DNA of 64,000 nucleotides, from assembly GCA_965227045.1 (NCBI GenBank), contig OZ245718.1:186001-250000 (forward strand). The letters are read 5' to 3'. Source of the stretch: UBA10649 sp965227045 (GTDB lineage: Bacteria > Actinomycetota > Actinomycetes > S36-B12). Each line of letters opens with the position of its first letter. Within the stretch, counting starts at the first letter, position 1. The notes beneath the pieces are model-generated. The model saw only the letters and a list, made by a program, of their open reading frames with translations, had not been told where the DNA came from and did not search any database. A program made the translations under genes and the position numbers. Below are positions 50,441 to 60,946 of the stretch, in pieces.

Positions 50441-51988
50441 CTAGGAGTCGCGCAGGAGTCGGCGCAGGATCTTGCCGGACGCTGACTTCGGGATGGCGTC
50501 GGTGAAGACCACGTCGTGCACGACCTTGTAGGTCGCCACCTTGTCCTGCATGAACGCGGTGATGTCGTCGGCCGTCAGTTCCTGACCGGGCTTGATCACG
50601 ACGAACGCGCGGGGAATCTCGCCGGCCTCCTCGTCGGCGACACCGATCACCGCGGCGTCCGCGATTGCCGGGTGCGTGAGCAGGAGCGCTTCAAGTTCCG
50701 CGGGCGCGACCTGGAAGCCCTTGTACTTGATGAGTTCTTTGAGCCGGTCGACGATCGAGTAGTGGTCATGCTCATCGATGACGGCGATGTCACCGGTGTG
50801 CAGGAAGCCGTCGGCGTCGATCGTGGCGGCGGTGGCACCCGGGTTGTTCAGGTAGCCCTTCATGACCTGCGGCCCGCGCACCCACAGCTCGCCGACGCCG
50901 CCCACCTCCTGGTCCTCGCCGGTTTCCGGATCGACGATGCGGCTCTCGGTATTGGGGATCGCGATGCCGACGGTGCCGGCCTTGAACGTGCCAGGCAGGG
51001 TCGCATGGCTGACGGGGCTCAGCTCGGTCATGCCGTAACCCTGCGCGACCTCGCAGTCCAGCCGTGCAGCTGCCTCCTGAGCGAGCTCGGAGCCCAGGGG
51101 AGCGGCGCCGGAGAAGACCTGCTTGAGGCTGCTGAGGTCGTACTGGTCGACGAGCGGGTGCTTGGCGAGTGCGAGCACGATTGGTGGCACGACATAGAAG
51201 CGGGTGATCTTGCGCTCCTGCACGATGGACAGCGCCTGCTCGAGATCAAATCGCGGCAAGGTCACGATCGTGGCGCCCCGGGACAGGAAGCCGTTCATGA
51301 GCACCTGCATGCCGTAGATGTGGAAGAACGGCAGGACGGCGAGCACGACCTCCCCGTCCTCGACCGCAAGGGCCTGCTCGCACTGCGCGAGGTTGGCGAC
51401 GAGGTTGCGGTGCGTGAGCATGACGCCCTTGGGGAAGCCGGTCGTGCCAGATGAGTACGGCAGCACGACGACGTGGTCGGACGTGTCGACGGGAACCTGG
51501 TCGATGGGTGCGCCGAAGAACGCGGTGACGGCCGTGGTGCCTTCGGGTGCGTCACCGATGACGACGATCTCGCCGGTCGGCGTGCCCTGCACCGCCTCCT
51601 TCGCGGTGTCGACGAACATCGCGATCGTGAACAGGAGGGTGGCCTGGGAGTCGTTGAGCTGGAAGCGGACTTCGTCTGCGGTGTAGGTGGGGTTGATCGT
51701 GCTGATCGCCACTCCGGCCACCGCCGCGCCGTGGAAGACGACCGCGTACTCCGGGATGTTCGGAGCCATGATCGCGATCGTGTCGCCAGGGCCGAGTCCG
51801 CGGGCGGCCAGGCCACCGGCGAAGGAGTGGATCATGCCCTTCAACTGGCTGTAGGTGTAGGTGCGGCCCGTGGGGCCGTCTATCAGCGCCGCGCGATCGG
51901 GAACCCGGTCTGCTTCCTGGAGAACCCAGGCGGTGATCGCGTCGTCCGGAATGACCACGTCGGCCAGCGGGCTGCGGTGGATGATCAC
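50441..51988 (-). CDS. AMP-forming acyl-CoA ligase (4-coumarate:CoA ligase-like)
   Basis: The 515-residue adenylate-forming enzyme has the AMP motif YSSGTTGFPKGVMLTHRN, FHIYGMQVLMNGFL, QGYGMTELSPVSH, the hinge-region GELWVRGPQVMKGYLNNP and GFLHTGDIAVID, and the catalytic lysine segment KSASGKILRR at the C-terminus. It most resembles 4-coumarate:CoA ligases and medium-chain acyl-CoA synthetases; the acid is not predictable. GTG 51988 follows AGGAG. It stands alone between two hairpins, downstream of the terminator that ends the pyrimidine operon. Confidence 0.85.
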   Translation of the reverse strand: MIIHRSPLADVVIPDDAITAWVLQEADRVPDRAALIDGPTGRTYTYSQLKGMIHSFAGGLAARGLGPGDTIAIMAPNIPEYAVVFHGAAVAGVAISTINPTYTADEVRFQLNDSQATLLFTIAMFVDTAKEAVQGTPTGEIVVIGDAPEGTTAVTAFFGAPIDQVPVDTSDHVVVLPYSSGTTGFPKGVMLTHRNLVANLAQCEQALAVEDGEVVLAVLPFFHIYGMQVLMNGFLSRGATIVTLPRFDLEQALSIVQERKITRFYVVPPIVLALAKHPLVDQYDLSSLKQVFSGAAPLGSELAQEAAARLDCEVAQGYGMTELSPVSHATLPGTFKAGTVGIAIPNTESRIVDPETGEDQEVGGVGELWVRGPQVMKGYLNNPGATAATIDADGFLHTGDIAVIDEHDHYSIVDRLKELIKYKGFQVAPAELEALLLTHPAIADAAVIGVADEEAGEIPRAFVVIKPGQELTADDITAFMQDKVATYKVVHDVVFTDAIPKSASGKILRRLLRDS

Positions 51989-52060
51989 TACACACTCCTG
52001 TCATCGATGTGAGCAATGAGTCTCACACGCTGGCCTCATCGATGATGGTGAAACGACGAG

Positions 52061-52106
52061 AACGTGATGAGGGGCCGGTGAGAAATCACCGGCCCCTCAT
52101 CACGTT
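52061..52106 (-). terminator. 21-bp hairpin terminator ending the pyrimidine/ABC operon
   Basis: Arms 52061-52081 and 52086-52106 are exact reverse complements over 21 bp with a four-base loop (GAAA on plus, TTTC on minus). It lies 21 nt past the substrate-binding protein stop. The minus-strand continuation is TCTCGTCG, not a T-tract, so it is a strong actinomycete-style hairpin terminator. Confidence 0.75.
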
Positions 52107-52127
52107 TCCTTGGTGCAAAGCGCGGTG

Positions 52128-53348
52128 CTAGTTGCCACCCTCCGCGAGGACGACCGAGATCGGCGCGAAGGCCGTTCCTGTCGTGTCCTCGCCTGCACCC
52201 GTCAGGGCCTCGTTAGCCGCGACGGCGAACTCGGTCGTGTAGGCCTCGGCCGGCGGCTCGGCGGTGATGATCGTCGCGTCCTCGAGGTTCTTGGTACCCA
52301 GAGACACGTCGACGGTCTGCTTCCAGATGACCGGGTCGATGACGCCGATGCCCAGGGGCGACGGCCAGATCAGCTTGTTGACCTCGTTCATCTGCCACAA
52401 CTGGTGGCTGGCGCCGAGCTTGGTACCCGCGGCGAGCACGATGTCCGTGCACTCCTGGGCATTGTCACGGCAGTGGATCCAGCCCTGGAGCGAGGCCGTC
52501 ACGAACTTCTGCGTGAGTGCCTGGTACTCCGGATCGGACAGGCGCTCCGTCGACGCCCAGATCGCGTCCTGGTACATGCCGACGCCCTCTTCGTTGTAGT
52601 CGACGAGGTTGAAGTCCTCCGGCTGGTACAGCTCGCCCGTGTCCGGGTTCACGGCCTCGAGAACCTGTGCGTACTCGTTGTAGGTCATCGCCTCGGCGGC
52701 ATCGATCTCGCCGTTGAGGAGCGCGGCCATGTCGAACTGCTGCTGCACGAGCTCGACGTCGGAGGCCGGATCGAGACCGGCCTTGGTGATGGCGGCGAAC
52801 AGCTCGTACTCGTTGCCGAATCCCCAGTTGCCGATCTTCTTGCCCTTGAAGTCGGCAGCGGTCGTGATGCCCTTGTCCGCGAACGAGACCTGACGGGTAC
52901 CCGAGCGCTGGAAGACCTGGGCGACGTTCGTGATCGCTGCGCCCTGCTCGATCGACGCGAGCGCCTTGGGCACCCACGAGATGGCAAAGTCCGCGCCACC
53001 CTGAGCCAGGACGGTCTGCGGCACGATGTCGACGCCACCCTCGAGGATCGTCACGTCCAGGCAGGCATCGTCGTAGTAGCCGAGGGACTTGGCCGCGTAG
53101 TAGCCGGCGAACTGGGCCTGAGCGACCCACTGCAGCTGAAGCTTCACCGGGGTCGGCGTGGTGCACTCCTCAGCCGCGGCCGACGATGCTGGCGCGGCCG
53201 ATGATGCGGCCGCCTCTGATGTCGCGGGTGCTGCTGCGGACGAGGACGACTCAGATGTCGTGCTCGAACTGCAGGCAGACAGCGCAAGGGCGCCGACGAC
53301 GGCTACACCCGTCAGGGCGACCCATCGGCTGCGTGTGGTGTGACGCAT
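52128..53348 (-). CDS. ABC transporter substrate-binding lipoprotein, NMT1/THI5-like
   Basis: The 406-residue protein has a lipoprotein signal (GALALSAC, lipidated Cys26), a Ser/Ala-rich linker to about residue 60, then an NMT1/THI5-like domain (VKLQLQWVAQAQFAGYYAAK, LGYYDDACLDVTILEGG, EAMTYNEYAQVL). Proteins of this family deliver pyrimidine precursors of thiamine (ThiY), riboflavin (RibY), taurine or aromatic compounds. Given the dihydropyrimidinase and ureidopropionase in the same operon, a pyrimidine or hydantoin ligand is likely. AGGAGGA lies five bases before the ATG. It is the last gene of the operon, followed by a hairpin. Confidence 0.88.
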   Translation of the reverse strand: MRHTTRSRWVALTGVAVVGALALSACSSSTTSESSSSAAAPATSEAAASSAAPASSAAAEECTTPTPVKLQLQWVAQAQFAGYYAAKSLGYYDDACLDVTILEGGVDIVPQTVLAQGGADFAISWVPKALASIEQGAAITNVAQVFQRSGTRQVSFADKGITTAADFKGKKIGNWGFGNEYELFAAITKAGLDPASDVELVQQQFDMAALLNGEIDAAEAMTYNEYAQVLEAVNPDTGELYQPEDFNLVDYNEEGVGMYQDAIWASTERLSDPEYQALTQKFVTASLQGWIHCRDNAQECTDIVLAAGTKLGASHQLWQMNEVNKLIWPSPLGIGVIDPVIWKQTVDVSLGTKNLEDATIITAEPPAEAYTTEFAVAANEALTGAGEDTTGTAFAPISVVLAEGGN

Positions 53349-53457
53349 GCTTCCTCCTGGATGTTGTGGTGCCTTGGTTGTAGTGCCGTGCTGTTGCGAT
53401 CATGTTGCGCGGTGGTTGCGGATGTCGGCAGGACTGATAACGGGTCTATAACGCCGC

Positions 53458-54228
53458 CTATTTGGTGCGCGGTCTGCTCGTCCACGGTGCCACCCAGCGC
53501 TCCGCGAGCAGCACGATGAGGTAGAACAGCAGACCGGTGATGATGGCTGCGACGACGTACGCCCACGCCCTGCCGTAGGCCGTGTTGGCTGCATTCGATG
53601 CGATCCGCGCACCGAGCCCGAGTTGTGGTCCGCCGAAGTACTCGGCGACGAGTGCGGCGATCACCGCGAGAGGTGCGGCGATCTTCAATCCGGTGAAGAA
53701 GAACGGAATTGCGTTGGGAATACGAAGAACTCGGAGTACTCGTCTTGGAGTTGCGTTCATCGAGCGCATGAGTTCGAGCTGTACGGGTTGCACGTCGACA
53801 AGGCCGCGGATCACGTTCACGAAGATGGGGAAGAAGACGATGATCGTCGTCACTAATACCCGTGGCGTGCGACTGGTGATGTTGAACATGTTGTTGAGAA
53901 TCGGTGTGAGAGCAATGATCGGCACGGCGGCAAGGCCGGCCGCTAGTGGCGTCACGAGTTTGTTCACAACAATGAATCGCTGCGCGAGGAAGGCTGCGAC
54001 GAGGCCGAGAAATGTTCCGAACATAAGTCCGAGAAGTGCGGTTGTGCCGGTGTAGAACGCGGCACCCCACATGAGGCTGACGTCCTTGAAGAAGTTGCTC
54101 GCGATGAGGCTCGGCGACGGAAGCAGGTAGGGCGGGATGTCGCGAACCACGACGAGCAACTGCCATGCGCCGAGCACGATGACGGCGATAAGCAGCGGCG
54201 GCCACACACTCCGCAGGCGGGTGCCCAT
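53458..54228 (-). CDS. ABC transporter permease (NMT1-type importer, second permease)
   Basis: The 256-residue permease has six or so membrane segments and the EAA-loop motif LELMRSMNATPRRVLRVLRI that contacts the ATPase. It belongs to the SsuC/ThiX-like BPD_transp_1 family. ATG 54228 shares a base with the ATPase stop; GTG 54231 is possible. Composition is unusual: 53701-54000 is 166 of 300 G+C (55%), while flanking genes are nearer two thirds, so it may have been acquired separately. A gap of 109 nt separates it from the binding protein gene. Confidence 0.87.
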   Translation of the reverse strand: MGTRLRSVWPPLLIAVIVLGAWQLLVVVRDIPPYLLPSPSLIASNFFKDVSLMWGAAFYTGTTALLGLMFGTFLGLVAAFLAQRFIVVNKLVTPLAAGLAAVPIIALTPILNNMFNITSRTPRVLVTTIIVFFPIFVNVIRGLVDVQPVQLELMRSMNATPRRVLRVLRIPNAIPFFFTGLKIAAPLAVIAALVAEYFGGPQLGLGARIASNAANTAYGRAWAYVVAAIITGLLFYLIVLLAERWVAPWTSRPRTK

Positions 54229-55043
54229 CACACCTCGCCGATCCTCGCGCGTGTGTCGCTGCTCGGGTTGCCGCGCAGCGCCTCGCGCACTGCAGTGACC
54301 GCGCGGAAGAACTCCTCCGCCTCGCGGGTGTCCTCGTTCCGGTCGCCGAGGTTCACGGTGACGACGTCGGTGATGCGGCCGGGCCTGGGCGACATGACGA
54401 CGACTCGGTCCGAGAGATACACGGCCTCGGGGATCGAGTGGGTCACGAAGATGATCGACTTGCCGGTCTCCAGCCGTATGCGCAGCAGCTCGTTCTGCAT
54501 CCGCTCACGCGTCATCTCGTCGAGGGCGCCGAAGGGCTCGTCCATGAGAAGGAGCGGCGGGTCGACGGCGAGCGAGCGCGCGATCGCTACGCGCTGCTGC
54601 ATTCCGCCGGACAGCTCCCACGGGCGATGGTCGGCAAAGTCAGCGAGCTGCACCATCTCGAGGAGCTCGAGCGCGCGCGCCTTGCGCCGAGCCGAGTCCC
54701 AACCCTGCAGCTCAAGCGGAAGTTCCACGTTGCGACGGACAGTTCTCCAGTCGAAGAGCGCAGCCTGCTGGAAGGCGATCCCGTAGCGCTGCTCCTGCCG
54801 TGCCTGCGCGGCCGACATGCCCGCGACCGTCATAGTGCCCTGGGTTGCGTCGGTGAGATCGGCGATGACCCGCAGAAGCGTGCTCTTGCCACAGCCGGAC
54901 GGTCCGATCAGTGAGATGAACTCGCCGCGTCCGACCGTGAGGTCGATGTCCTGGAGCGCCGTCACCTCATTGGGCAGGCCGGGATTGAAGACCTTCCAGA
55001 TGCCGCTCGCGACAACTGCGGACTCGGTTGCCGTGTCGGTCAT
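54228..55043 (-). CDS. ABC transporter ATP-binding protein (nitrate/taurine/NMT1 type)
   Basis: The 271-residue ATPase has Walker A GPSGCGKSTLLRV near residue 48, the Q-loop IAFQQAALFDWRTV, signature LSGGMQQRVAIARSL, Walker B LLLMDEPFGALDE and the H-loop VTHSIPEAVYLSDR. It fits the SsuB/ThiZ group that energises NMT1-type importers. It overlaps the upstream permease by four bases (ATGA) and the downstream permease by one, so the three are translationally coupled. Confidence 0.93.
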   Translation of the reverse strand: MTDTATESAVVASGIWKVFNPGLPNEVTALQDIDLTVGRGEFISLIGPSGCGKSTLLRVIADLTDATQGTMTVAGMSAAQARQEQRYGIAFQQAALFDWRTVRRNVELPLELQGWDSARRKARALELLEMVQLADFADHRPWELSGGMQQRVAIARSLAVDPPLLLMDEPFGALDEMTRERMQNELLRIRLETGKSIIFVTHSIPEAVYLSDRVVVMSPRPGRITDVVTVNLGDRNEDTREAEEFFRAVTAVREALRGNPSSDTRARIGEV

Positions 55044-55942
55044 GCGGGTGACTCCTTGGGCAGATTGCGGGTCAGATACAGGTCGAGCGCTGTGACGAGT
55101 CCGGCCGCGACCAAGCCGAGGATGATCGCGCCGAACACCGCGACGTAGACCTTCGCCGGCTGCGAGGTCGCTTCGCGGGAGTACTCGAGGATGAGGCGAC
55201 CGATGCCGCCGCGAACTCCGGTGGAGATCTCGGCCACGACCGTGCCGACAACCGCAGCGGCAGCGGACACCTTCATCGCGGGAACGAGGTAGGGAAGCGA
55301 GGCGGGGAACCGCAGCTTGATCAAGGTCGCCCGCGGGGTTGCAGCGTAGGAGCGCATCAATTCAAGCGACGTCGGCGTGGGTGCATGCAGACCGCGAAGG
55401 GCGCCGACGCTCAGCGGGAAGAACGCCAGGTATGCCGCGATGAACATGACCGAGTAGGTCGTGCTCCACTCGATCGGCCCGATGCTTACGCGATTGCCGA
55501 TGCCGGTGATCAGGGGAGCGAGAGCGATGAGGGGCACCGTCTGCGATGCGATGACAAATGGCAGCAGCCCGCGCTCGAGGAACGCGAAGCGCTGCATGAC
55601 GATCGCGAGAATCAGCCCCACGGTGACGCCGATGATGAACCCTCCGAGCGCGATCGACAGCGAGTACGCAGCGGCCTGGAGAACTGCCTGCAGGACAGTC
55701 GTGTCCGAGCCGCGCACTTCAGGCAGCCACGCTCCATTGACCATCGTCCAGATGTGCGGCATGGACAGGTCGGAGGTGTTGATCGGGATCGAGACGATTC
55801 CGCCGAACCACTTCACCAGCTCCCACATGAGCATGCACAGCAGTACCCCAGCCAGCGCCCAGAGGACGCCTACCGCGCCCTTCTTGATCCGGCGGGCGAC
55901 GGTGCTCTGGCGCTGCGGACGGGTGGGAAGCGGATCGCTCAC
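55040..55942 (-). CDS. ABC transporter permease (NMT1-type importer, first permease)
   Basis: The 300-residue permease has a basic N-terminus and about six membrane segments, with an EAA loop LELMRSYAATPRATLIKLRF. It is related to the second permease at 53.5 kb in the same operon; together they may form a heterodimeric channel, as in some hydroxymethylpyrimidine and riboflavin importers. GTG 55942 overlaps the stop of the LLM oxidoreductase gene (GTGA), tying transporter and catabolic genes together. Confidence 0.9.
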   Translation of the reverse strand: MSDPLPTRPQRQSTVARRIKKGAVGVLWALAGVLLCMLMWELVKWFGGIVSIPINTSDLSMPHIWTMVNGAWLPEVRGSDTTVLQAVLQAAAYSLSIALGGFIIGVTVGLILAIVMQRFAFLERGLLPFVIASQTVPLIALAPLITGIGNRVSIGPIEWSTTYSVMFIAAYLAFFPLSVGALRGLHAPTPTSLELMRSYAATPRATLIKLRFPASLPYLVPAMKVSAAAAVVGTVVAEISTGVRGGIGRLILEYSREATSQPAKVYVAVFGAIILGLVAAGLVTALDLYLTRNLPKESPA

Positions 55943-56958
55943 TCGCGAGCCCTCAGCTTCTCCTGGACGGCGGGGATGATCTTCTCCCCGTATGCGGACA
56001 AGGTGGCGTCCTTGTCGTCGTGCTGCAGATAGACAGCGAACTGGTCGACGCCGAGTGCTTCGAGCTCCTCAAGCCTGCGGATGTGCTCGGCAGGCGGGCC
56101 GATGATGCAAAAGCGGTCGATGATCTCGTCGGGCACGAAGTCGGTGTGCTCGTTGTGGGCCTGACCGTGGGTGTTGTAGTCGTAGCCCTTGCGGTTCTTG
56201 ATGTAGTCGGTCAACGCCTGCGGCACGGCGCTGCCGTTCTCGCCGTAGCGCTCGACGATGTCGGCCACGTGATTGCCAACCATGCCGCCGAACCAGCGAA
56301 GCTGGTCGCGCGCATGCTCGACATCCTCGGTCACGTAGGCCGGTGCAGCGACGCAGATGTAGATGGAGTCGGGGTCGCGGCCGGCAGCCGCCGCGGCATC
56401 GCGGACCGCCTTGATCGTCCACTCCGCGATCGACGGATCGGCCAGCTGCAGGATGAAGCCATCCCCCACCTCTCCGGTGACGGCGAGCATCTTCGGGCCG
56501 TAAGCGGCGACCCATACGTCGGTGCGACTCTGCTTGGCCCACGGCAGTCGCAGGCTTCCGCCGCTGTGGTCGATGGCGCGGCCGTTCACCAGTCCCTTGA
56601 TGTCGAGCACCGATTGGCGTAGCTCAGCGACCGACACGGGCTTGCCATTGGTCACGCGCACGGCCGAGTCACCGCGGCCGATGCCGATTACCGTGCGGTT
56701 GCCGTACATCTCGTTCAGCGTCGCGAAGACCGACGCGGTGACGGTGATGTCGCGCGTTGCCGGGTTGGTGACCATCGGGCCGACGATGACCTTGCGGGTC
56801 TCGTCGAGAATCTTGCTGTAGATGACGTACGGCTCCTCCCACAGGATGTGGGAGTCGAAGGTCCACACGTAGCCGAACCCGTAGGACTCGGCACGCTTGG
56901 CCAGGTCGATGACCCGAGCGGCCGGGGGAGTGCACTGGAGCACGACGCCGATGTCCAT
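55939..56958 (-). CDS. LLM-class F420/FMN-dependent oxidoreductase (hydantoinase-associated type)
   Basis: The 339-residue protein is a luciferase-like TIM barrel: MDIGVVLQCTPPAARVIDLA, YGFGYVWTFDSHILWEEPYV, VIGPM-like VIVGPMVTNPATRDI, then GRGDSAVRVTNGKP and VAAYGPKMLAVTGEVGDGF. From memory it resembles the TIGR03842 (CPS_4043) group of predicted F420-dependent oxidoreductases found near hydantoinases. RutA, which opens uracil, is also LLM but differs in sequence. It could act on a pyrimidine or hydantoin; no dihydropyrimidine dehydrogenase is present. ATG 56958 follows AAAGG; the upstream extension to 57039 lacks family residues. Confidence 0.82.
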   Translation of the reverse strand: MDIGVVLQCTPPAARVIDLAKRAESYGFGYVWTFDSHILWEEPYVIYSKILDETRKVIVGPMVTNPATRDITVTASVFATLNEMYGNRTVIGIGRGDSAVRVTNGKPVSVAELRQSVLDIKGLVNGRAIDHSGGSLRLPWAKQSRTDVWVAAYGPKMLAVTGEVGDGFILQLADPSIAEWTIKAVRDAAAAAGRDPDSIYICVAAPAYVTEDVEHARDQLRWFGGMVGNHVADIVERYGENGSAVPQALTDYIKNRKGYDYNTHGQAHNEHTDFVPDEIIDRFCIIGPPAEHIRRLEELEALGVDQFAVYLQHDDKDATLSAYGEKIIPAVQEKLRARE

Positions 56959-56984
56959 GTGTCGCCTTTCGTTGTCGCGGGAGG

Positions 56985-58472
<1,488 letters not shown>

Positions 58473-58517
58473 GACGTCACTCCGCTCTGAGGAACTGCCG
58501 GTTGTCTGGTGGAACCG

Positions 58518-59936
58518 CTAGATCAGGTACTGCGAGAGACCTCGCTTGAGGAACTTCCCGTGACCCTTCACCCCGTGGTACTCGTTGTCGTCGACGACGA
58601 CGAGTCCGCGAGAGATGACTGTGTCGACGTGCCCGTCGATGACGAATCCCTCCCACGCGGAGTGATCCATGTTCATGTGATGTGTCTTGTGGAAGCCGAT
58701 CTCGGTGCGTCCGGCGGGGTCGTAGACGACGACGTCGGCGTCGAACCCGGGCGCGATCGCTCCCTTGCGTCCGTACAGCCCGAACATCCGGGCCGGTGTG
58801 GTTGAGCACAGTTCGACCCACCGCTCGACGCTGATCTCGCCATCGACGACGCCTTGGAAGATCAGATCCATGCGGTGCTCCACAGACCCGATGCCGTTCG
58901 GGATCTTGGAGAAGTCACCAAGTCCCATCTCCTTTTGCTCCTTGAAGCAGAACGGACAGTGGTCGGTGCTGATCACGGAGAGGTCGTTGGTTCGCAGGTA
59001 GCGCCACAGCTCCTTCTGGTGCTCCTCGGCCTTGGACCGCAGCGGTGTCGAGCACACCCACTTCGCCCCTTCGAAGCCTGGCTGCGACAGCTGGTCCTCG
59101 AGCGACAGGTACAGGTACTGCGGGCAGGTCTCGCCGAAGACATTCCAGCCCTCGTCGCGATTGGCCTGCAGGACGTTCACGGCCTGCTTTGCGGACATGT
59201 GCACGATGTACAGCGGAGCGCCGGTCATGCGAGCCAGCATGATCGCTCGGTTCGTCGCCTCCGCCTCGGTCTCCCACGGCCGGGTCAGCGAGTGGTACTT
59301 CGGATCGGTCTTCCCCTCCGCGAGCGCCTGGGCGATCAGCACGTCGATCGCGCTGCCGTTCTCGGCGTGCATCATGATCATCGAGCCGTTGCCCGCTGCC
59401 TGCTGCATGGCCTGCACGATCTGGCCGTCAGTACTCAGGAACACGCCCGGGTACGCCATGAACAGCTTGAACGTCGTCACGCCCTCGTCGATCAGCTCGT
59501 CCATCGCCTTGAGCGACTCGCTGTCGACCCCACCGACCACCTGGTGGAAGCCGTAGTCGATGTGCGTGTTGCCAGCGGCCTTCTCGTGCCACGCGGCGAG
59601 ACAGTCCTGCACGCGCTCGCCCTGCTTCTGCACGGCGAAGTCGATGATCGTCGTAGTCCCGCCCCATGCTGCAGCACGGGTGCCTGTCTCGAAGGTGTCG
59701 CTCGCAACCGTGCCGCCGAACGGCATCTCCATGTGCGTGTGTCCGTCGATTCCACCCGGCACGACGTACTTGCCCGTGGCGTCAATGACGCGATCGACGC
59801 TCGCCTCGATACTGCTGCCGAGCGTGGTGTCACCCGGCGCGAGGACTGCGGCGATCGTCTCGCCGTCGATGAGGACGTCCGCCTGGGTGGTGCCCTGCGC
59901 GGAGACCACGCTTCCGTTCTTGATGAGGATCGTCAT
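58518..59936 (-). CDS. hydA: Dihydropyrimidinase / D-hydantoinase
   Basis: This amidohydrolase opens dihydrouracil, dihydrothymine or 5-substituted hydantoins to N-carbamoyl beta- or alpha-amino acids. The 472-residue protein has the dinuclear zinc site: His66 and His68 in GGIDGHTHMEMPFGG, carboxylated Lys157 in FKLFMAYPG, His190 in IMMHAEN, His246 in YIVHMSAK, and an aspartate in VISTDHCPF. Substrate loops cannot be resolved by eye, but the next gene is a carbamoyl-beta-alanine amidase, favouring dihydropyrimidines. It lies 34 nt after the ureidopropionase gene. Confidence 0.93.
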   Translation of the reverse strand: MTILIKNGSVVSAQGTTQADVLIDGETIAAVLAPGDTTLGSSIEASVDRVIDATGKYVVPGGIDGHTHMEMPFGGTVASDTFETGTRAAAWGGTTTIIDFAVQKQGERVQDCLAAWHEKAAGNTHIDYGFHQVVGGVDSESLKAMDELIDEGVTTFKLFMAYPGVFLSTDGQIVQAMQQAAGNGSMIMMHAENGSAIDVLIAQALAEGKTDPKYHSLTRPWETEAEATNRAIMLARMTGAPLYIVHMSAKQAVNVLQANRDEGWNVFGETCPQYLYLSLEDQLSQPGFEGAKWVCSTPLRSKAEEHQKELWRYLRTNDLSVISTDHCPFCFKEQKEMGLGDFSKIPNGIGSVEHRMDLIFQGVVDGEISVERWVELCSTTPARMFGLYGRKGAIAPGFDADVVVYDPAGRTEIGFHKTHHMNMDHSAWEGFVIDGHVDTVISRGLVVVDDNEYHGVKGHGKFLKRGLSQYLI

Positions 59937-59970
59937 GAGCAGTCAGTCCCTTCAGAGACGGTGGCGTGGG

Positions 59971-60807
59971 CTACGGGCGGACGAGGTCGTCGTAGGCATC
60001 CGGACGACGGTCGCGGTAGAACTGCCAGCGATTGCGCACCTCTTCGAGCAGGTCCATGTTGAGGTCGCGGATGATCAACTCGGGCTTGTTCGGATCGCCC
60101 TTGTCGCCGACGTAGTTGCCCTCGGGGTCCACGAAGTAGGACTGCCCGTAGAAGTCGTCGTCGCCCAGGTCCTCGATGCCGACGCGATTGATCGCACCGA
60201 CGTAGTACTCGTTGGCGACCGCTGCCGCGGGCTGCTCGATGCTCCACAGGTACTGCGAGAGGCCCCGGGAGGTGGCGGACGGGTTGAACACGATCTGCGC
60301 ACCGTTCAGGCCCAGCGCTCGCCAGCCCTCGGGGAAGTGCCGGTCGTAGCAGATGTAGACGCCGATCTTGCCGACCGCGGTCTCGAACACGGGGTAGCCG
60401 CCGTTGCCCGGACGGAAGTAGAACTTCTCCCAGAAGCCGCCCACGTGGGGGATGTGCTGCTTGCGGTACTTGCCGAGGTACGAGCCGTCGGCGTCGACGA
60501 CCGCCGCGGTGTTGTACAGGACGCCCGGCTGCTCCTGCTCGTACATGGGCAGCACCATGACGATCCCGAGCTCCTTGGCCAGGGCCTGGAAACGCTCCGT
60601 GGTGGGGCCGGGGATCGACTCGGCGTACTCGTAGTACTTGGTGTCCTGGACCTGGCAGAAGTACGGACCGTAGAACAGCTCCTGGAAGCAGACAACCTTG
60701 GCCCCCTGGGCCGCGGCCTCACGGGCATAGCCCTCGTGGGCGACGATCATCGACTCCTTGTCGCCAGTCCAGCTGGTCTGCACAAGGGCGGCGCGAACGA
60801 CGGTCAT
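59971..60807 (-). CDS. N-carbamoyl-beta-alanine amidohydrolase (beta-ureidopropionase), nitrilase superfamily
   Basis: The 278-residue nitrilase-fold protein has the complete catalytic triad: Glu43 in FQELFYGPYF, Lys116 in GKYRKQHIPH and Cys153 in GVYICYDRHFPEGWR. YRKQHIPHV and CYDRHFPE match beta-ureidopropionases and the related putrescine-pathway carbamoylases (AguB). Downstream of it lies dihydropyrimidinase, so hydrolysis of N-carbamoyl-beta-alanine to beta-alanine, CO2 and ammonia is most likely; N-carbamoylputrescine is an alternative given the polyamine genes nearby. It is the first gene of the operon and diverges from a MocR-type regulator. Confidence 0.9.
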   Translation of the reverse strand: MTVVRAALVQTSWTGDKESMIVAHEGYAREAAAQGAKVVCFQELFYGPYFCQVQDTKYYEYAESIPGPTTERFQALAKELGIVMVLPMYEQEQPGVLYNTAAVVDADGSYLGKYRKQHIPHVGGFWEKFYFRPGNGGYPVFETAVGKIGVYICYDRHFPEGWRALGLNGAQIVFNPSATSRGLSQYLWSIEQPAAAVANEYYVGAINRVGIEDLGDDDFYGQSYFVDPEGNYVGDKGDPNKPELIIRDLNMDLLEEVRNRWQFYRDRRPDAYDDLVRP

Positions 60808-60855
60808 ACGGTCCTCCTCCTCGCCGCTGGACAGCGACGTTTCATTTTGTGATTC

Positions 60856-60887
60856 TTGACCTTAGACACTTTCGATTGTGTTACAAC
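60856..60887. promoter_or_regulatory. Divergent control region between the pyrimidine operon and its regulator
   Basis: The 139-nt gap holds an AT-richer patch. TTGACC (60856-60861) and TACAAC (60882-60887) on the plus strand are 20 nt apart, a long spacing. ACAC-N8-GTGT (60866-60881) is a small inverted repeat and may be an operator. No TPP or other riboswitch-like structure was recognised on the minus strand. Confidence 0.35.
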
Positions 60888-60946
60888 GGCGTTTCTACTG
60901 AATGGCTCGTCCATTTTTCTCGGCGCGCGCTCGACTCCCAGGAGGC

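Noticed and set aside
52110..53204. A 364-codon plus-strand frame over the substrate-binding protein gene
   Set aside because: It mirrors the lipoprotein gene, lacks known motifs and also crosses the terminator hairpin at 52.06-52.11 kb region boundary.
60808..60946. TPP riboswitch upstream of the NMT1-type operon
   Set aside because: NMT1 proteins often occur with thiamine genes, but no THI-box sequences were recognised and the operon encodes pyrimidine-degrading enzymes.
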